Below, piece after piece: positions 61,740 through 64,000 of a stretch of DNA of 64,000 nucleotides. The stretch's first letter is position 1, and each line of letters starts with the position of its first letter. The stretch is from positions 310,001 to 374,000 of the forward strand of contig NZ_VSEY01000003.1 in the NCBI RefSeq assembly GCF_008086045.1. The letters are read 5' to 3'. This DNA is from Nonomuraea sp. PA05 (GTDB lineage: Bacteria; Actinomycetota; Actinomycetes; Streptosporangiales; Streptosporangiaceae). The notes under the pieces were generated by a model that saw nothing but the letters and a program-made list of their open reading frames with translations, was not told where the DNA came from and did not search any database. The position numbers were made by a program, and so were the translations under genes.

Positions 61740-62165
61740 TCACATGTCCAGGACGAGGGTGATCGGGCCGTCGTTCACCAGGGCGACCTTCATGTCGGCC
61801 CCGAACACCCCGGTCTGCACCCGGGCCCCCAACCCCCGCAACTCCGCCACCACGGCGTCCACCAACGGCTCCGCGACGTCCCCGGGCGCGGCCGCCTGCC
61901 ACGTGGGCCGACGTCCTTTGCGCGCGTCCCCGTACAGGGTGAACTGGCTGATCACCAGGAGCGGCGCGGAAACGTCCGAGCAGGACTTCTCGCCGTGCAG
62001 GACGCGCAGCCCCCACAGTTTGGCCGCCAGCCGCGCCGCTTCGGCGCGCGTATCCGTGTGCGTGACGCCCACCAGGACGAGCAGGCCGGGCTCGCTGATC
62101 GCCCCGACCACCTGCCCGTCCACCTCGACGGACGCCGAACTGACCCGCTGTACGACTGCTCGCAT
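61740..62165 (-). CDS. dtd: D-aminoacyl-tRNA deacylase
   Basis: 141 residues starting [20 protein letters not shown]. The two family motifs are SQFTLYGD (active-site Thr) and [10 protein letters not shown] (cross-subunit GP motif). The enzyme removes D-amino acids and glycine wrongly attached to tRNA. ATG 62165 is the family start. Confidence 0.95.
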   Translation of the reverse strand: MRAVVQRVSSASVEVDGQVVGAISEPGLLVLVGVTHTDTRAEAARLAAKLWGLRVLHGEKSCSDVSAPLLVISQFTLYGDARKGRRPTWQAAAPGDVAEPLVDAVVAELRGLGARVQTGVFGADMKVALVNDGPITLVLDM

Positions 62166-62227
62166 GGCATCCCATTCTGGACCAGGACCAAACGCTTCAT
62201 ACACTCATGTCGAAAGGGGAACGTGAA

Positions 62228-63136
62228 ATGTCGTTGGTTGTGGAAGTTGTCCGGTCCGGGTTCGTGGAGTCCACGCATCAGGCTCGCATGCTGACCGTGG
62301 ACGCGGCAGGCCGCCCGGTCGAGACGAGGGGCGCGGTGCACGTGCCGGCCTCGCCACGGTCGTCGATGAAGCCGCTGCAGGCGCTCGGCATGCTGCGCGC
62401 CGGGCTGCGGCTTGAGGAGGAGTTGCTGGCGCTGGCCTGCGCCTCGCACTCCGGTGAGCCCTTTCACGTGGACGGCGTGCGGAAGATCCTGGCGGGCGCC
62501 GGGCTGGAGGAGTCGGCGCTGCGGTGCCCCGAGGACTATCCGTTCGACCGGGCCGTGACCGAGCGCGGGCGGGTCTACATGAACTGCTCGGGCAAGCACG
62601 CCGCGATGCTGGCCACCTGCGTGGCGAACGACTGGCCGCTGACCACCTACCTGGAGCCGGCGCATCCGTTGCAGCGGGCGATCCGCGAGACGGTGGAGGA
62701 GCTGACCGGGGAGCGGGTGGCGGCCTCCGGGGTGGACGGGTGCGGGGCGCCGCTGTTCTTCGTGTCGATGCTGGGCGTGACCAAGGCGTTCCGGGCGTTC
62801 CCGATGTCGTCGGAGGACTCGTACGAGCGCAAGATCTTCGACGCCATGCGCACCTACCCCGAGTGGACCTCGGGCACCGACAGGGCGGAGGCCAAGCTGA
62901 TGCGGGCGCTGCCCGGGCTGATGCTGAAGGCGGGGGCCGAGGCGTTCGACGCGTTCGTCTTCGAGGACGGGCGCGCGGGCACGGTCAAGATCGAGGACGG
63001 TGGCGCCCGCGCCCGCGTGCCCGTCACCGTGGCGGCGCTGCGCTCCCTGGGCCTGGACGCCCCCGAGCTGACCGAGCTGGCCTCAGGCGCGGTGCTGGGC
63101 GGCGGGCGGCCCGTCGGCGAGCTGCGGGTCCGCTGA
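62228..63136 (+). CDS. Asparaginase (Rhizobium etli AnsA-like family)
   Basis: 302 residues: SPRSSMKPLQALG (Ser-Ser-x-Lys nucleophile region), ACASHSGEPFHV, MNCSGKHAAML and SGVDGCGAP mark the PF06089-type L-asparaginase, unrelated to E. coli types. It hydrolyses asparagine to aspartate. ATG 62228 has AAAGGGGA 8 nt upstream. The last 20 bases of the gene are repeated 22 bp downstream. Confidence 0.88.
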   Translation: MSLVVEVVRSGFVESTHQARMLTVDAAGRPVETRGAVHVPASPRSSMKPLQALGMLRAGLRLEEELLALACASHSGEPFHVDGVRKILAGAGLEESALRCPEDYPFDRAVTERGRVYMNCSGKHAAMLATCVANDWPLTTYLEPAHPLQRAIRETVEELTGERVAASGVDGCGAPLFFVSMLGVTKAFRAFPMSSEDSYERKIFDAMRTYPEWTSGTDRAEAKLMRALPGLMLKAGAEAFDAFVFEDGRAGTVKIEDGGARARVPVTVAALRSLGLDAPELTELASGAVLGGGRPVGELRVR

Positions 63137-63178
63137 ACCCACGCTGAGTGGCGGCCGGGCGAGCTGCGGGTCCGCTGA
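63117..63178 (+). repeat. Direct duplication of the asparaginase gene's 3' end
   Basis: GCGAGCTGCGGGTCCGCTGA occurs at 63117-63136 (the gene's own end) and again at 63159-63178, and GGCGGCC also precedes both. A small tandem duplication of about 42 bp explains it. Confidence 0.85.
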
Positions 63179-63187
63179 GGCCCGCGA

Positions 63188-63610
63188 TCAGTCTTCCTGG
63201 TCGGGTACGCGCTCGGCGAGCCGCTCGTAACGCTGCCTGGCGGCCTGCGGCGTGCCGAGGCCGAGCCCGAAGGCGATCTCCTGCCAGGTCATGCCGCGCC
63301 CGCGGGCGAGCTGGAGCAGCGTGGCTTCGAGCGCGTCCATCTCCCCGCGGACCAGCGGGACGAGGCTGAGCGCCGCCGTGATGTCGGCGGCGTCCACCTC
63401 CGGCTCGCCGTCGTCCGGCCGCGCGGCCCCGCTGAGCAGGAAGGTGACGAGCCTGACCGCCTCGTGCGGCGCGAGCGCCGACGGGTGGATCTGGCGTGTG
63501 CGCTGCTCGTCGGTGGCCGCGTGCCGTTCGGCGATCCGGTGCAGGGACGCGTACACGCGCTGCGCGCGGGCCTGTTCGGGCTGCGGGGGGTTGAAGGGGT
63601 CGGAAGTCAT
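63188..63610 (-). CDS. Small HTH-domain protein
   Basis: 140 residues from ATG 63610. The C-terminus holds a helix-turn-helix (GMTWQEIAFGLGLGTPQAAR, QRYERLAERV). A helical N-terminal part (VRLVTFLLSGAARPDDGEPE, VDAADITAALSLV) may bind a partner. It diverges from the luciferase-like gene and may regulate it through the palindromes between them. Confidence 0.65.
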   Translation of the reverse strand: MTSDPFNPPQPEQARAQRVYASLHRIAERHAATDEQRTRQIHPSALAPHEAVRLVTFLLSGAARPDDGEPEVDAADITAALSLVPLVRGEMDALEATLLQLARGRGMTWQEIAFGLGLGTPQAARQRYERLAERVPDQED

Positions 63611-63638
63611 GGGATCACGATGCTGTAGAACGCGCATC

Positions 63639-63691
63639 GTTGTCAACAACATGTTTTAAACAACCTGTTCATGGCTTGACGCCAGCGTCAA
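63639..63691. promoter_or_regulatory. Cluster of operators in a divergent promoter region
   Basis: Three elements: GTTGT-CA-ACAAC (63639-63650); the repeated octamers AACATGTT (63648-63655) and AACCTGTT (63662-63669), 14 bp apart; and the perfect TTGACGC-CA-GCGTCAA (63676-63691), whose left arm could be a -35 box for the oxidoreductase gene. Confidence 0.5.
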
Positions 63692-63710
63692 CCTTCTAAC
63701 ATCGCGGCGC

Positions 63711-64000
63711 ATGAAGTTCGGAATCAGTTACAGCACGCCCCACCACGGAGTCGACCCCGGCAAGCTCGTCGCGTTCGCCCGCCTGGCCGAGGAGTGCGGC
63801 TTCGAGTCGCTGTACGTCCCCGAGCACGTCGTGCTGTACCCGGGCGCCGCCATAGGCCCCTTCGAGCTGCCGCCGACCCTGCCGTACGCCGACCCGCTCG
63901 ACGCCCTCACCTTCGTCGCCGCCCACACGGAGCGCATCCTGCTCGGCACCGGCGTCCTGCTGCTGCCGTACCACCACCCGGTGACCCTCGCCAAGCGGCT
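63711..64000 (+). CDS. LLM-class F420-dependent oxidoreductase (truncated by window edge)
   Basis: The first 96 codons of a luciferase-like monooxygenase-family protein: MKFGISYSTPHHGVDPGKLV, ARLAEECGFESLYVPEHVVL and FVAAHTERILLGTGVLLLPY, followed by HHPVTLAKR. These are strands and helices of the bacterial luciferase TIM barrel, with F420-type wording by homology only. The rest lies outside the window. Confidence 0.85.
   Translation, partial: MKFGISYSTPHHGVDPGKLVAFARLAEECGFESLYVPEHVVLYPGAAIGPFELPPTLPYADPLDALTFVAAHTERILLGTGVLLLPYHHPVTLAKR

Overview
The window is very GC-rich, gene-dense DNA with strong third-position G/C bias, GTG/TTG starts and many 4-8 bp start/stop overlaps, which points to a high-GC actinobacterium. 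The order glnR - MoaD/ThiS-like - DUF2993 - ECF sigma/zinc-finger anti-sigma - thioredoxin - DUF4395 - CysA-type sulfurtransferase - DUF1416, together with the MurT/GatD pair, is typical of Streptomyces and Streptosporangiales. A Nonomuraea/Streptosporangiaceae-like host is my inference, not something the sequence proves.

Layout. (1) 1-9.6 kb: TcuA-like flavoprotein with a lactonase-fold hydrolase, a stand-alone LigD-type polymerase domain, three exported M28 peptidases, a membrane protein and a short LuxR-type regulator. (2) 9.8-10.7 kb: MarR regulator divergent from a VOC protein, with paired palindromes between them. (3) 10.8-23.5 kb: a type VII secretion-like polymorphic toxin island. It holds a membrane-anchored pseudokinase, small helical/WXG100-like proteins, a 1529-residue RHS toxin, its predicted immunity gene, two decayed immunity genes, and a convergent EssC/EccC-like FHA-FtsK ATPase. 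(4) 23.7-24.9 kb: ECF sigma and zinc-finger anti-sigma genes, divergent from the ATPase. (5) 25-30.8 kb: a four-gene, translationally coupled minus-strand operon (ABC ATPase-like protein, solute-binding lipoprotein, fused permease, membrane STAND/TPR protein). Both of its nucleotide-binding subunits lack the Walker A lysine.

(6) 30.9-34.7 kb: VOC protein, alpha/beta hydrolase, FUSC-like exporter, SET protein, 2H phosphoesterase-like protein and a small membrane protein. (7) 34.8-43.9 kb: a CRP-like/NB-ARC/TPR hybrid regulator, glnR, and the conserved sulfur-related block with a 27-codon leader peptide before the DUF4395-sulfurtransferase-DUF1416 operon. (8) 44-45.9 kb: an ECF sigma coupled to an O6-alkylguanine transferase carrying a C-terminal Ada zinc domain, then an XRE-cupin regulator. 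(9) 46-55.7 kb: a HerA-type ATPase with a membrane coiled-coil partner, divergent from three membrane-anchored exported proteins, one with a long Pro/Gly pentapeptide stalk. No function is known to me for this set. (10) 55.7-64 kb: MurT-GatD, YihY, DsrE, nitrobindin-like, DUF2470, Fur, YgfZ, Dtd, asparaginase, an HTH protein and a truncated luciferase-like oxidoreductase. A strongly structured, promoter-equipped candidate RNA lies on the minus strand between DUF2470 and fur.

The most promising undescribed material is the toxin island with its decayed immunity genes, the ABC/STAND operon with two apparently inactive NTPases, the HerA/exported-protein cluster, and the candidate structured RNA at about 60.03-60.24 kb. 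No intergenic gap exceeds 300 bases; no tRNA, rRNA, CRISPR array or insertion sequence was seen.
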